Shown here piece after piece: positions 42,344 to 50,965 of a stretch of DNA of 64,000 nucleotides; position 1 is the stretch's first letter; the number at the start of each line of letters is the position of its first letter. The position numbers were made by a program, and so were the translations under genes. Below the pieces are notes generated by a model. It searched no databases. It saw only the letters and a program-made list of their open reading frames with translations, and had not been told where the DNA came from. Where the stretch lies: NCBI RefSeq assembly GCF_017303295.1, contig NZ_JAFKOK010000011.1, positions 1 to 64,000 of the forward strand, in the 5' to 3' direction. The stretch is from Rhodobacter sp. NTK016B (GTDB taxonomy: Bacteria > Pseudomonadota > Alphaproteobacteria > Rhodobacterales > Rhodobacteraceae).

Positions 42344-43549
42344 TCAGGCCGGGATCGGCACGTGCGTGGCGTCGTATTCGAACAGCCAGTCATAGCGTTT
42401 GCGCACCTTGTCCGGCTCCCATTCGCGTTCGACGTATTCGACTGCCGTCTGGGTTTCGGCCAGCGCCTGATTGTGAAACCGGTGCAGGTTCGCTTCCGAT
42501 CCGCGCACGATGGCGGCGGTGCGCTCGGTGCGCAGCGCTTCATAGGCTTTCAGCGCGGCGTTGATATCGTCGGGCTGTTCTTCAAGGCAGCGCGCCACGA
42601 TCAGCCCGTCCTCGATCGCCATGATCGCGCCCTGCGCAAGGAAAGGCAGCGTCGGGTGGCAGGCATCGCCCAGCAGGGTCACGTTGCCCTCGGTCCAGAC
42701 CGGCAGCGGGTCGCGGCTGACCAGAGCCCATCGGAACGGCGTGCTCATCACGTCGATCACTTCGTGGATCAACGGGTTCCAGCCTTCGAAATCGGCTTTG
42801 CATTCTTCCTTGGTGCCCGCCTCGGTCCAGCTTTCGCGGGTCCATGTGACGTTTTCCACCAGCCCCACGAAATTCAGCAGCGAGTCGCCTCGGATCGGGT
42901 AGGTGATGACATGGCCGCCCGGGCCGATCCAGTTGGTGCCGACGGGCCGCTGCAATTCCGGGCTGAGCTTGTCCATCGGGGCCAGCCCGCGCCAGGCCAT
43001 CAGCCCGGTGAACCGCGCCTGCGGCGAGCGGAACATCTGCGAGCGAAGCTTCGAATGGACGCCGTCCGCGCCGATCAGCGCGTTGCCGGTAAAGCTGCGG
43101 CCATCGGCCAGTTGGACCGTGACGATCCCGTCGGATTGGGTAAAGCCATCGACCTGCGCGCCAGTCACCACGGCATCGGGTTTCAGCGCCTGCACGGCCT
43201 CCAGCAGAACCCGGTGCAGATCGCCGCGATGGACCATCCAGTAGGGCGCGCCGAAACGCTTGATGGAATCCGCGCCCAGATCGAACAGCTTCCACGATTG
43301 CCCGGTATTCCACAGCCGCACCTCTTTCGAGGCGGCCTCGCAGATGATGGGCTTGAGCTTGTCTTCCAGCCCCAGCTCGATCAGCACGCGCGAGCCGTTG
43401 GCGGCGATCTGGATGCCCGCACCCAGTTCCTTCAGCTCAGGCGCCTGCTCGAACACCGTCACGTCGAAGCCACGCTGCAGCAGGGCAAGAGCTGCGGTCA
43501 GCCCGCCGATCCCCGCCCCGGCAATGATGATCCTGGTTGTGGTTTGCAC
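42344..43549 (-). CDS. FAD-dependent salicylate/3-hydroxybenzoate hydroxylase-like monooxygenase
   Basis: A 401-residue class A flavoprotein monooxygenase. It has the N-terminal GAGIGGLTAALALLQRG motif (residues 11-27), the DG motif IGADGVHSKLR, and the second FAD motif GNVTLLGDACHPTLPFLAQGA (about 285). This layout is shared by salicylate 1-monooxygenase and 3-hydroxybenzoate 6-hydroxylase. The latter makes gentisate, for which a dioxygenase is encoded at 57650, so 3-hydroxybenzoate is a reasonable guess. Its promoter (TTGACA, 17 bases, TACATA read leftward) contains an inverted repeat. Confidence 0.9.
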   Translation of the reverse strand: MQTTTRIIIAGAGIGGLTAALALLQRGFDVTVFEQAPELKELGAGIQIAANGSRVLIELGLEDKLKPIICEAASKEVRLWNTGQSWKLFDLGADSIKRFGAPYWMVHRGDLHRVLLEAVQALKPDAVVTGAQVDGFTQSDGIVTVQLADGRSFTGNALIGADGVHSKLRSQMFRSPQARFTGLMAWRGLAPMDKLSPELQRPVGTNWIGPGGHVITYPIRGDSLLNFVGLVENVTWTRESWTEAGTKEECKADFEGWNPLIHEVIDVMSTPFRWALVSRDPLPVWTEGNVTLLGDACHPTLPFLAQGAIMAIEDGLIVARCLEEQPDDINAALKAYEALRTERTAAIVRGSEANLHRFHNQALAETQTAVEYVEREWEPDKVRKRYDWLFEYDATHVPIPA

Positions 43550-43608
43550 GTCGAGACCCTCTTTTCGCGACAGGCCCTCACTTCCTGCAGAGAGGGTCGA
43601 TATTTATA

Positions 43609-43654
43609 TATGTAAGAATAACGTTCGTTACTGTCAAATCCGATTGGATCGGAT
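43609..43654 (-). promoter_or_regulatory. Promoter and operators of the flavin hydroxylase gene
   Basis: Leftward TTGACA (43637-43632), 17 bases, TACATA (43614-43609). The spacer holds TAACG-TT-CGTTA (43619-43630), a perfect 5-bp inverted repeat. Just upstream lies ATCCGAT-TGG-ATCGGAT (43638-43654), a perfect 7-bp repeat that also overlaps the stop codon of the upstream hydrolase gene and could act as its weak terminator. Confidence 0.6.
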
Positions 43655-44829
43655 TAACGCGTGAATCCCCGGGCTTCGCACCAGCGGCGCACGGTCTCGA
43701 TGCATTCCGCCAGCAATTCGGGCTGGCCAAGGTAGTAATGCGTCGCGCCGTCCAGCTCGACATAGCTCTGGTCCTTGGTCGCCAGCGCGGCGCGAATGGC
43801 CGGGTTATGCGTGGCGGGCACGGCATCGTCTGCACCGTTGACGATCTGCAGAACCGGGGTGCGAGTGATGCGCGCGGCGTTCATCGGCCCCTTGGCGTTG
43901 GACAGGTCATAGCTCCACTGGCTGAGCCACGAGCGCAACGTGGTGAACCGGGCCAGCCCGACGGGGCCGACATTCACGGTCAGCGGATGGCCCATATAGG
44001 TCCATTCCGGCTTGCGCCCGTTGGGGTCGATGCTGGGATCCAGCCAGCGCACGTCGCACATCGTGCGGTGGACGACAAAGGCGCGCTCCATCTCCGGCGT
44101 GTCGCGCGCTTTCAGCTCGGCCAGCAGATCCTGTGCCCAGGCAGTGATACGGCGGTTGCGTGCGCGCTGCGCCTCGCGGAAGCGGGCGATGAAGTCGGGC
44201 GTATAGGGCGGCTGATGCGGGCAGTCGGGCGAATAGATGTCGAATTCGGTGTCGCGCTGATCCGGGTTCAGCTCATCCATGACCGAGGGGTCGAGCCATT
44301 CGGTCATGGTCTCGGCCCGGCTCAGATGGGCCGCGATGAAGATCACGCCGTCGGCGGGGGTCAGCCCGGCCGCCGTCAGATCTGCGGGGTCGCCGGCGGG
44401 GGTATGGGTGATCGTCGGGCTTTCGGCCTGCGCCTGATAGAACAGCGACAGCGACCCGCCGCCCGACCAGCCGACCAGCACGACCTTTTCATAGCCCAGC
44501 ACCTCTTTCGCGTGGCGGATCCACTGGCCCAGATCCATCGCCACCTTTTCCATGATCAGCGCGGAATCGTTGCGCGCATAGCGGCTGGCGGCGCAAAGCA
44601 CGTGATAGCCGGCATCGGCCAGCGCCATCGGCATCGGCAGCAATTGCAGGGTCGAGGCGGGGTGCATGAAGATCAGCACCGTCTTGGAAGGTGCGTCGCC
44701 GGACAGCAGCTGACCCTCCAGATTGACCATGCCGGAATTGCCGGCAAAGCCGTAAACCTCGGTCGCTTTCACGATTTCAGGGAACGAGACGATCTGCAGT
44801 CTGCGCTGCCAGGGGCTCTTTGCCGGCAT
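43654..44829 (-). CDS. Alpha/beta hydrolase
   Basis: A 391-residue alpha/beta hydrolase, larger than a simple lipase-type enzyme. The nucleophile elbow is VGWSGGGS, the acid lies in NGADDAVP, and the histidine in DGATHYYLGQPE. A long insertion (about residues 150-290) forms a lid. Enzymes of this size in aromatic clusters include esterases and ring-cleavage-product hydrolases. It has its own promoter (TTGACC at 44898-44893 and CATAGT read leftward) and an inverted repeat; the flavin hydroxylase gene downstream also has its own promoter. Confidence 0.87.
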   Translation of the reverse strand: MPAKSPWQRRLQIVSFPEIVKATEVYGFAGNSGMVNLEGQLLSGDAPSKTVLIFMHPASTLQLLPMPMALADAGYHVLCAASRYARNDSALIMEKVAMDLGQWIRHAKEVLGYEKVVLVGWSGGGSLSLFYQAQAESPTITHTPAGDPADLTAAGLTPADGVIFIAAHLSRAETMTEWLDPSVMDELNPDQRDTEFDIYSPDCPHQPPYTPDFIARFREAQRARNRRITAWAQDLLAELKARDTPEMERAFVVHRTMCDVRWLDPSIDPNGRKPEWTYMGHPLTVNVGPVGLARFTTLRSWLSQWSYDLSNAKGPMNAARITRTPVLQIVNGADDAVPATHNPAIRAALATKDQSYVELDGATHYYLGQPELLAECIETVRRWCEARGFTR

Positions 44830-44856
44830 CGGGGCTCCGCCTGATATTTGTTTTAA

Positions 44857-44898
44857 TCGAATTTCGTTCGACTATGACAAAACATGCGGGCCGGTCAA
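44857..44898 (-). promoter_or_regulatory. Promoter and inverted repeat of the 43654-44829 hydrolase gene
   Basis: Leftward TTGACC (44898-44893) with CATAGT about 16 bases further gives a fair promoter. TCGAA-TTTCG-TTCGA (44857-44871) is a perfect 5-bp inverted repeat at the expected start of transcription, a common place for IclR- or TetR-type repressors. Confidence 0.5.
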
Positions 44899-44905
44899 CT
44901 CTTAT

Positions 44906-44944
44906 CCGCCGCCCTCGCCGGGCTGACCCCGGAGAGGGCGGCGG
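44906..44944 (-). terminator. Strong hairpin after the VOC gene
   Basis: CCGCCGCCCTC (44906-44916) and GAGGGCGGCGG (44934-44944) form a perfect 11-bp stem starting 9 bases after the VOC stop (leftward). There is no T-run, so it is either Rho-assisted or an mRNA-stabilising hairpin. Confidence 0.6.
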
Positions 44945-44952
44945 CCGCGGTG

Positions 44953-45477
44953 TCAGGCTGCGCCAGCGAGCATCTTCTTTTTCTTGGCGCTCCACTTGTC
45001 CAGCTCGCCCCGTGCCTCGCGCGCCTGCTGCTCGAGAAAGCCGGGCTCATCGACGCGCGCGGTGACTTCCAGCCGCAGGCCGTTGGGATCGAAGAAATAG
45101 ATCGACTTGATGAAGTGATGGTCGACGATATCGGTGGTGTTCACACCGGCATCGTTCAGCCGTTTGCGCATCGCCAGAACCTCATCGACAGAATCGACCT
45201 CGACGGCGAAATGCATCACCCATTCGGGCGTGTTGGGCGACGGTTTCGGCATCTCGTTCTCGCCCAGATCGAAGAAGGCGACATAGGATCCGTCGCCCAT
45301 CTCGAAGAAGAAATGCGCATAGGGTTTCTTCTCGCCGGTGCTGGGCACCACGTCGGACATCATGCAGGCAACCAGCGGCAGGCCCATGATGTCTTCGTAG
45401 AACTTGCGGGTTTCCTCGCCGTCGCGGCAGGGAAAGGAATAGTGATACAGCCCTTTGATCTTGGGTGCGTCGGTCAT
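44953..45477 (-). CDS. VOC (glyoxalase/bleomycin resistance/extradiol dioxygenase) superfamily protein
   Basis: A 174-residue VOC protein with two beta-alpha-beta-beta-beta modules. The first opens HYSFPCRDGEETRKFYEDIMGLP, and the second includes EWVMHFAVEVDSVDEVLAMR and ends SIYFFDPNGLRLEVTA. Probable metal ligands are the first H (in GLYHYS), a histidine in the second module (MHFAV) and E in LRLEV. Members are extradiol dioxygenases, glyoxalases or isomerases. Two ATGs (45480, 45477) follow GGAGG; the second has better spacing. It is divergent from the LuxR gene. A ring-cleavage role is attractive here but unproven. Confidence 0.88.
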   Translation of the reverse strand: MTDAPKIKGLYHYSFPCRDGEETRKFYEDIMGLPLVACMMSDVVPSTGEKKPYAHFFFEMGDGSYVAFFDLGENEMPKPSPNTPEWVMHFAVEVDSVDEVLAMRKRLNDAGVNTTDIVDHHFIKSIYFFDPNGLRLEVTARVDEPGFLEQQAREARGELDKWSAKKKKMLAGAA

Positions 45478-45540
45478 CATGTCCTCCAGACCTGAAGGGG
45501 CATTCGGCCCCGGATGTTGACAAGCTAACGGGCCGGATTG

Positions 45541-46329
45541 ATGCTTGTGTCCCCATTCCAGCAGGACAACATGCTTGACGGCCTTGCCCCCCTGATCAGC
45601 CGGATCGGCACTGCGGATTTCGGCCCGGCGCTGATGACGCTGCTGCATGCTTCTTGCGGGGCGGACCTGTGTTCGGTCTTCACGCTGGCCGGGACTAAGC
45701 CCGGTGTTCTGGTTGCCGAAAGCCGGGATCCCGAGGCCTCGGCCTTCGCACGGGTCGCCTCGCTTCGCTATGCGCAGCGCTACTGGCGCCGCGATGTTGC
45801 GGCCCTGTCCACCCTCGGGCGGGCGCATCGCAGCGTGCAGATCCTCAAGCGTCCGGCACGGGGGATCCGCGATGTGGAATACCAGCATGAATGCTATACC
45901 GAAGGCTCGGTGACCGAGCGGTTGTCGCTGTATCGCCGGGGCGCGCCGTCGATCATCGCCAATGCTTACCGCGAACGCGACAGCGGCCCGTTTCACGCCG
46001 CGCATACGCAGGCCTTTGCCGATCTGGCCCTGTGCCTGCATGCGGTGCTCGAGCGTCACGCGCAACTGCTTGAGGCCGCGCCGCCGCTGACCGATTCCGC
46101 CGCCCTTGCGCAGCGGCTAAGCGAATCGGCGGACCTGAGCCCGCGCGAGGCGCAGGTCGCGGCGCTGATCATGGCCGGGCTGGATCAGGCCGAGATTGCG
46201 CTGCGGATCGGGCTGAAAACGAGTTCGGTGATCACCTATCGTGCGCGGGCTTATCAGAAGCTCGGCGTGCAGACCCGCGCAGGGCTGAGGGACCGTCTGG
46301 ACGCGCTTTTGTCACCGCGCAGCGCCTGA
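45541..46329 (+). CDS. LuxR-type helix-turn-helix regulator
   Basis: A 262-residue regulator with a C-terminal LuxR/GerE winged helix (about residues 195-258: LSPREAQVAALIMAGLDQAEIALRIGLK). The N-terminal 190 residues have no match to a receiver domain (no phospho-Asp layout) and may sense a small molecule. The start is uncertain: ATG at 45541 has no good ribosome site, while an in-frame ATG at 45571 follows AGCAGGA. It lies between the divergent VOC gene and the TAXI transporter operon, which are its most likely targets. Confidence 0.85.
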   Translation: MLVSPFQQDNMLDGLAPLISRIGTADFGPALMTLLHASCGADLCSVFTLAGTKPGVLVAESRDPEASAFARVASLRYAQRYWRRDVAALSTLGRAHRSVQILKRPARGIRDVEYQHECYTEGSVTERLSLYRRGAPSIIANAYRERDSGPFHAAHTQAFADLALCLHAVLERHAQLLEAAPPLTDSAALAQRLSESADLSPREAQVAALIMAGLDQAEIALRIGLKTSSVITYRARAYQKLGVQTRAGLRDRLDALLSPRSA

Positions 46330-46351
46330 GAGGCAGGCGTTGCCGTATCGG

Positions 46352-46406
46352 TGTATCTTCTGCATACATTTTGCCAATGTACATCATGGCTACGATAATG
46401 TTGAAT
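46352..46406. promoter_or_regulatory. AT-rich promoter region of the TAXI-TRAP operon with repeated motifs
   Basis: The short gap between the LuxR stop and the receptor gene holds TGTAT-CTTCTGC-ATACA (46352-46368, inverted repeat), TTCTGCATACA (46358-46368, near copy of the 35770 palindrome) and ATAATGTTGAAT (46395-46406), a 12-mer also found at 40685-40696 upstream of UbiD. Confidence 0.45.
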
Positions 46407-46458
46407 GACGCGGCAAGGCGTCTGGCAACAGCGCCGCAAAGATTCTGGGAGGAATGAC

Positions 46459-47409
46459 ATGACCATGAAGAACCTTATCGCCGCTGCGGGTCTGGCCCTG
46501 CTTGGCGCGGCTCCGGTGGCCGCGCAGCCTCTGGGCATCGGCACGATGGGGCAGGGCACCTCGGGCTATTCGATGGGCGCCGCGATCGCCAGCGTCTTTG
46601 CCGCCAACGGCGTTGACGCACTGGTGCAGCCCTCGACCGGGACCAGCGCCTTCCTGCCGCTGATCGACGCGGGCGAGCTGGATTTCGGCATCGTCAACGC
46701 GCTCGAAATCGGCGAGGCGACGGCGGGTCAGTATGCGTTCGAGGGGCGGCCGCTGAACAACCTGCGGATGGCGGCGCGCCTGTTTCCGTTCCGGGTGGGC
46801 GTCTTCGTGCGCGATGACAGCCCGGTGCAATCGGTTGCGGATCTGGCCGGTCAACGCGTGACCTATGGCTTCACCGCGCAGGTGACGCTGAACCGCGTGC
46901 TCGATGCGCTGATGGCGACCGGCGAAGTCGGTGCCGACGATATCGAGCAGGTGCTGGTGCCCAACGTGGTGCGCGGCGCGGACGATTTCGCAGCCGGAAA
47001 CGCGGATGCGGCCTTCTTTGCCATGGGCTCGGGTAAAGTGTCGGAAGTGGATGCTGCGGTCGGCGGTGTGCGGTTCCTGCCGGTGTCGATGGACGAGGAC
47101 GCCATCGCGCGGATGCAGGCCATCGTGCCGCAAGCCTATGTCCAGACGGTCGAACCGGCAGCGAACCTGACCGGCGTCGACGAGGCGATGGGCGTGATGT
47201 CCTATGATTACGTCCTGATCGTCGGCGCCCATGTGCCCGATGACGTGGTCGAGCAAGCGATCACCGTCCTGCACGACAATCAGGCCGCCCTGGCCGAGGC
47301 TTTCGCCAATTTCAGCACCATGGACCCCGATGCCATGTATGCCGATATCGGTGTCGCTTGGCATGACGGCGCGCTGGACGCCTATCGTGCCATGGGTCAG
47401 GTCGACTGA
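46459..47409 (+). CDS. TAXI family TRAP transporter solute receptor
   Basis: A 316-residue periplasmic binding protein of the TAXI type, with a Sec signal (NLIAAAGLALLGAAPVAA, cleavage before QP). The mature N-terminus IGTMGQGTSGYSMGAAIASVF and the later LDFGIVNALEIGEA are typical of TAXI receptors. The ATG at 46459 follows GGGAGGAAT. TAXI receptors bind carboxylates or amino acids. With the fused permease downstream it forms a two-component TRAP transporter. Position among aromatic genes suggests an aromatic acid or a degradation intermediate. Confidence 0.92.
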   Translation: MTMKNLIAAAGLALLGAAPVAAQPLGIGTMGQGTSGYSMGAAIASVFAANGVDALVQPSTGTSAFLPLIDAGELDFGIVNALEIGEATAGQYAFEGRPLNNLRMAARLFPFRVGVFVRDDSPVQSVADLAGQRVTYGFTAQVTLNRVLDALMATGEVGADDIEQVLVPNVVRGADDFAAGNADAAFFAMGSGKVSEVDAAVGGVRFLPVSMDEDAIARMQAIVPQAYVQTVEPAANLTGVDEAMGVMSYDYVLIVGAHVPDDVVEQAITVLHDNQAALAEAFANFSTMDPDAMYADIGVAWHDGALDAYRAMGQVD

Positions 47410-47420
47410 GCATGACATCG

Positions 47421-47453
47421 ACGCACCGCCGGGGCCCGGCGGTGCGTTCTTTC
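47421..47453 (+). terminator. Attenuator-like hairpin between TAXI receptor and permease genes
   Basis: ACGCACCGCC (47421-47430) and GGCGGTGCGT (47438-47447) form a perfect 10-bp stem with a GGGGCCC loop, followed by TCTTTCT. It lies 11 bases after the receptor stop and 27 before the permease start. It probably lets only part of the transcripts continue, giving more receptor than permease. Confidence 0.7.
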
Positions 47454-47474
47454 TACTGACGGGACGGACATATC

Positions 47475-49379
47475 ATGACGGAACGGGGCGCAGGCGCGTT
47501 GCGGCTGGAGCGCGCGCTTCAATGGCTGGCCTGGGCGATGGCTGGCCTGATGACTCTGGCCGCCATTGCCTATGCGCTGGATGTTCCGCGCCGCTTGTCG
47601 ATCGCCCTTTATACCGAGCAATACCTTTCGCTGATCCTTGCGCTGACACTCGGCACGGCCTTTCTGAAATACCCGGCCTTCAAGGGCTGGCTCCGGCTGA
47701 TCGACCTTGCCTGCGCGCTGGCCGGATTTGGCGCGGCCTTTTACATCGCGCTGTTCTATCCGGTCCTTGTGAACGAACTGGTCTACCGGCCGCTGGACGG
47801 CAAGATCATCTCGGTCATCATCGCGCTTCTGACCATCGAAGCCGTGCGCCGGGCGACGGGCTGGGGCCTGACCGTGGTTGTCGCGGCCTTCATGGTGTAC
47901 GGGCTGTTCGGGCACCTTCTGCCCTTCGCCATGTCGCGGCAATTGCTGTGGGACCGGCTGTTCATCTATGTCGTCGCCGATACCAACGGCATGCTCGGCC
48001 TGCCGCTGATGGTGGCGTCGATCGTCGTTTATGCCTTCATCCTGATGGGGCAGGTGTTGCAGGCCTCGGGTGGCAGCGCGTTCTTCAATGATCTGGCGAT
48101 GGCGGTCGTGGGCCGGGCCAAGGGCGGCGCGGCGAAGATCGCGGTTGTGTCGTCGTTCCTGTTCGGCTCGGTCTCGGGCTCGGCCGTGGCCAACGTCGTG
48201 GCGTCGGGCGTGGTGACGATCCCGATGATGAAGCGCTCGGGTTACAGCCCGAAATTTGCCGCCGCGACGGAATCGCTGGCCTCGACCGGCGGGCAGCTGG
48301 CGCCGCCGATCATGGGGGCCGCGGCCTTTCTGATGGCCGAGTTCCTGCAGATTTCTTATGCCACGGTGGTATTGGCGGCGGTGATCCCGACCGCGCTCTA
48401 TTACTTCTCGATTTTCCTCTACGTGCATATCCACGCCACCGCGCAGGGCCTGACCATCCCCGAGGATGTCGAAATCCCCCGCGTGCGCGACGTGTTGCGC
48501 GACGGCTGGCATTTCATCCTGCCCTTCGTGATCCTGATCGGCACGCTGTTCTGGCTGAACTGGCGGCCCGAGCTGTCGGCGCTGGCGGCGGCGGGTTCGC
48601 TGGCGGTGCTGGCGCTGGTGGTGCCCTATCGCGGGGCGAAACCGTCGGTGCGCGACCTGCTGGGCGTCATTCCGGGCACCGGTTTCGGCGTGGTCGAGAT
48701 CATCGCCATCTCTGCCTCCGCAGGGATGGTGATCGGCGTGCTGAACATCACCGGGCTATCCTTTTCGCTGACATTGCAGCTGGTGCAGATGGCCTCAGGC
48801 AACCTGTTCGTGCTGCTGCTCATCGCGGCGCTGGTATCCATCGTGCTGGGCATGGGGATGCCCACGGTGGGGGTCTATGTCCTGCTGGCCAGCCTGATCG
48901 GCCCGGCCTTGGTGCGCGCGGGCATCGACCCGATCGCCGCGCATATGTTCCTGCTCTATTTCGGCATGCTGTCGATGATCACCCCGCCCGTGGCGCTGGC
49001 CAGTTTCACCGCGGCGGCGATATCGGGATCGAAACCGATGGAGACCGGCTTTCAGGCCGTGAAGATGGGGTGGGTTGCCTATCTCATCCCCTTCATGGTC
49101 GTGCTTGAGCCCGGTCTGGTGATGCAGGGCGCGTGGCAGGACATCGTCTGGAACGGCGCCGGGGCCATCGCGGGCATCGTCTTCGCCACCGGCGCGATCT
49201 ACGGCTACATCTGGCGCCCGCTGCGCCTGTGGGAACGGGGCGCGCTGATCGTGCTGGGCATCGTCGCGCTGCTGCCGGTGCAGGTGATCGCCGATACCTC
49301 GCATCTGCCCAATGCTCTGGCGCTGGCCCTTGGTGGCGCGCTGCTTCTCTACATCCGTCGCCCGCGGGCCATCGCCTGA
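47475..49379 (+). CDS. TRAP transporter fused permease (DctQ-like plus DctM)
   Basis: A 634-residue membrane protein. The first 150 or so residues hold four segments, as in the small DctQ subunit; the rest is the DctM channel with motifs GRAKGGAAKIAVVSSFLFGSVSGSAVANV and SIVLGMGMPTVGVYVLLA. Fused DctQM is the rule for TAXI systems. Uptake is sodium-driven in characterised members. The ribosome site before the ATG is weak (GGACGGACA), in keeping with low permease expression after the attenuator hairpin. Confidence 0.95.
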   Translation: MTERGAGALRLERALQWLAWAMAGLMTLAAIAYALDVPRRLSIALYTEQYLSLILALTLGTAFLKYPAFKGWLRLIDLACALAGFGAAFYIALFYPVLVNELVYRPLDGKIISVIIALLTIEAVRRATGWGLTVVVAAFMVYGLFGHLLPFAMSRQLLWDRLFIYVVADTNGMLGLPLMVASIVVYAFILMGQVLQASGGSAFFNDLAMAVVGRAKGGAAKIAVVSSFLFGSVSGSAVANVVASGVVTIPMMKRSGYSPKFAAATESLASTGGQLAPPIMGAAAFLMAEFLQISYATVVLAAVIPTALYYFSIFLYVHIHATAQGLTIPEDVEIPRVRDVLRDGWHFILPFVILIGTLFWLNWRPELSALAAAGSLAVLALVVPYRGAKPSVRDLLGVIPGTGFGVVEIIAISASAGMVIGVLNITGLSFSLTLQLVQMASGNLFVLLLIAALVSIVLGMGMPTVGVYVLLASLIGPALVRAGIDPIAAHMFLLYFGMLSMITPPVALASFTAAAISGSKPMETGFQAVKMGWVAYLIPFMVVLEPGLVMQGAWQDIVWNGAGAIAGIVFATGAIYGYIWRPLRLWERGALIVLGIVALLPVQVIADTSHLPNALALALGGALLLYIRRPRAIA

Positions 49380-49409
49380 GCGCGGAACAACGTCCTTACG
49401 GAGGAAACC

Positions 49410-50429
49410 ATGAAAAAGATCGACGTCTTCAATCACATCTGGCCCGAGCCGTTTTTCAAGGCGCTGATCGACACGATCGGCACGATGAGCGATATGACGC
49501 GCCGCTCGGGCATGGTGCCGATGATGACCGACCTCGAACGCCGGTTCGAGGTGATGGACATGTTCGGCGACGATTATTGCCAGATCCTGTCGCTTGCCTC
49601 GCCGCCGCTGGAGAAATTCGCAGGCCCCGACCGCGCGCTGGAATTGTCTCGCATCGGCTCGGATTCGATGGCCGAGCTTTGCCAGAAATACCCCGACCGC
49701 TTCCCCGGCTTCATCGGCACCGTGCCGATGAACAATCCCGACGCGATGGTCGAGGAATGCCGCCGCGCGATCGAGGATCTGGGCGCAGTGGGGATGCAGA
49801 TCTTTACCAACGTCAACGGCAAGCCCGTCGATCTGCCGGAATTCGAGCCGCTGTTCGAATACATGGCGGGCAACGGCAAGGCGCTGTGGCTGCACCCGGC
49901 GCGCGGTCAGGACTTCGCCGATTACAAGACCGAGACGCGTTCGGAATACGAGATCTACTGGACCTTCGGCTGGCCCTACGAGACCTCGGCCACGATGGCG
50001 CGGATGGTGTTCTCGCGGCTCTTCGACAAGTACAAGGGCCTCAAGGTCATCACCCATCACGGCGGCGGGATGATCCCGTTCTTCGAAGGCCGCGTCGGGC
50101 CGGGCTGGGACCAGATGGGCGCGCGCACCTCGGATCGTGACCTGAAAGCCGATGTGCTGGACAAGCTCGAGCGTCCGCATCTTGAGTATTTCAAGGAATT
50201 CTACGCTGACACCGCCACTTTCGGCTCTCGCAAGGCCATCGAACACGCGATGGAGTTCTTTACCGAAGACCGCGTGCTGTTCGCGTCCGACGCGCCGTTC
50301 GACCCCGAGGGCGGGCCGTTCTATATCCGTGAGACGATGAAGCTGCTCGACACGATGGACATCACCGACGAACAGCGCCGCAAGATCTATCAGGACAACG
50401 CGGTCAAGCTGCTGGGCCTGACGCTGTAA
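49410..50429 (+). CDS. Amidohydrolase family 2 (ACMSD/gamma-resorcylate decarboxylase-like) enzyme
   Basis: A 339-residue metal-dependent hydrolase or decarboxylase, smaller than the one at 12614. Candidate metal ligands are the histidine in DVFNHIWP near the N-terminus (the usual HxH is reduced to NHI), H in LWLHPARG, H in ITHHGGG and D in FASDAPFD. Family members decarboxylate or hydrate aromatic acids and ring-cleavage products. ACGGAGG precedes the ATG. It follows the TAXI permease by 30 bases and probably acts on the imported compound. Confidence 0.92.
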   Translation: MKKIDVFNHIWPEPFFKALIDTIGTMSDMTRRSGMVPMMTDLERRFEVMDMFGDDYCQILSLASPPLEKFAGPDRALELSRIGSDSMAELCQKYPDRFPGFIGTVPMNNPDAMVEECRRAIEDLGAVGMQIFTNVNGKPVDLPEFEPLFEYMAGNGKALWLHPARGQDFADYKTETRSEYEIYWTFGWPYETSATMARMVFSRLFDKYKGLKVITHHGGGMIPFFEGRVGPGWDQMGARTSDRDLKADVLDKLERPHLEYFKEFYADTATFGSRKAIEHAMEFFTEDRVLFASDAPFDPEGGPFYIRETMKLLDTMDITDEQRRKIYQDNAVKLLGLTL

Positions 50430-50444
50430 ACAGGGGGGCGCCGG

Positions 50445-50939
50445 GTGGACAGGCCGCTTTGGGATTTCACGCTTGAGCTCTATGGCACGCCCGGAATCCC
50501 CGATGCCTGCCTGACGATTCAGGACCGGCATCAGGCGGATGTCACGCTGCTGATCTTCGCCGCCTGGGTCGGGGCAGTGCGGCGCACCCGGTTGACCCCG
50601 GAACAGGCGCAGTCTGCCGCCGCTGCGGTGGCGGATTGGCACGCCGAGATCGTGCGCCCGCTGCGCGCGGTGCGGCGCCGCATGAAGACCGGCCCCAGAC
50701 CCGCGCCCGATGCTGGGACCGAAGCGCTGCGCGACAAGTTGAAGGCGGTGGAAATCGGCGCCGAGAAGATCGAGCTTTTGCTGCTCGAAAGCCTCGCCCC
50801 GCCGCCCGACGACCTTTCGGGCGCGCCGGTGATCCGCGACAACCTTGTCCATGTGCTGGCCCCGAAGACAGGGCCGGACATGCCGGACGAGACCGCCGCC
50901 GCGCTGGAGGTCCTTGTGCAGGCGGCGGCAGGACTTTGA
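50445..50939 (+). CDS. TIGR02444 (DUF2390) family protein
   Basis: A 164-residue protein with the family hallmark DFTLELYG..GIPDACLTIQDRHQADVTLLIFAAWVG at the N-terminus, rich in helices, with no signal or membrane segment. The start is a GTG at 50445, 15 bases after the amidohydrolase stop. TIGR02444 proteins have no known function and usually lie elsewhere, beside ABC-F or housekeeping genes, so its place in a catabolic operon is unusual. Confidence 0.8.
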   Translation: MDRPLWDFTLELYGTPGIPDACLTIQDRHQADVTLLIFAAWVGAVRRTRLTPEQAQSAAAAVADWHAEIVRPLRAVRRRMKTGPRPAPDAGTEALRDKLKAVEIGAEKIELLLLESLAPPPDDLSGAPVIRDNLVHVLAPKTGPDMPDETAAALEVLVQAAAGL

Positions 50940-50965
50940 CCACAGATGCCGAGGGAGGCCATGCC

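Noticed and set aside
48795-50852. Leftward 685-residue open frame
   Set aside because: Antisense to the TRAP permease and amidohydrolase genes, both with clear family motifs on the plus strand.
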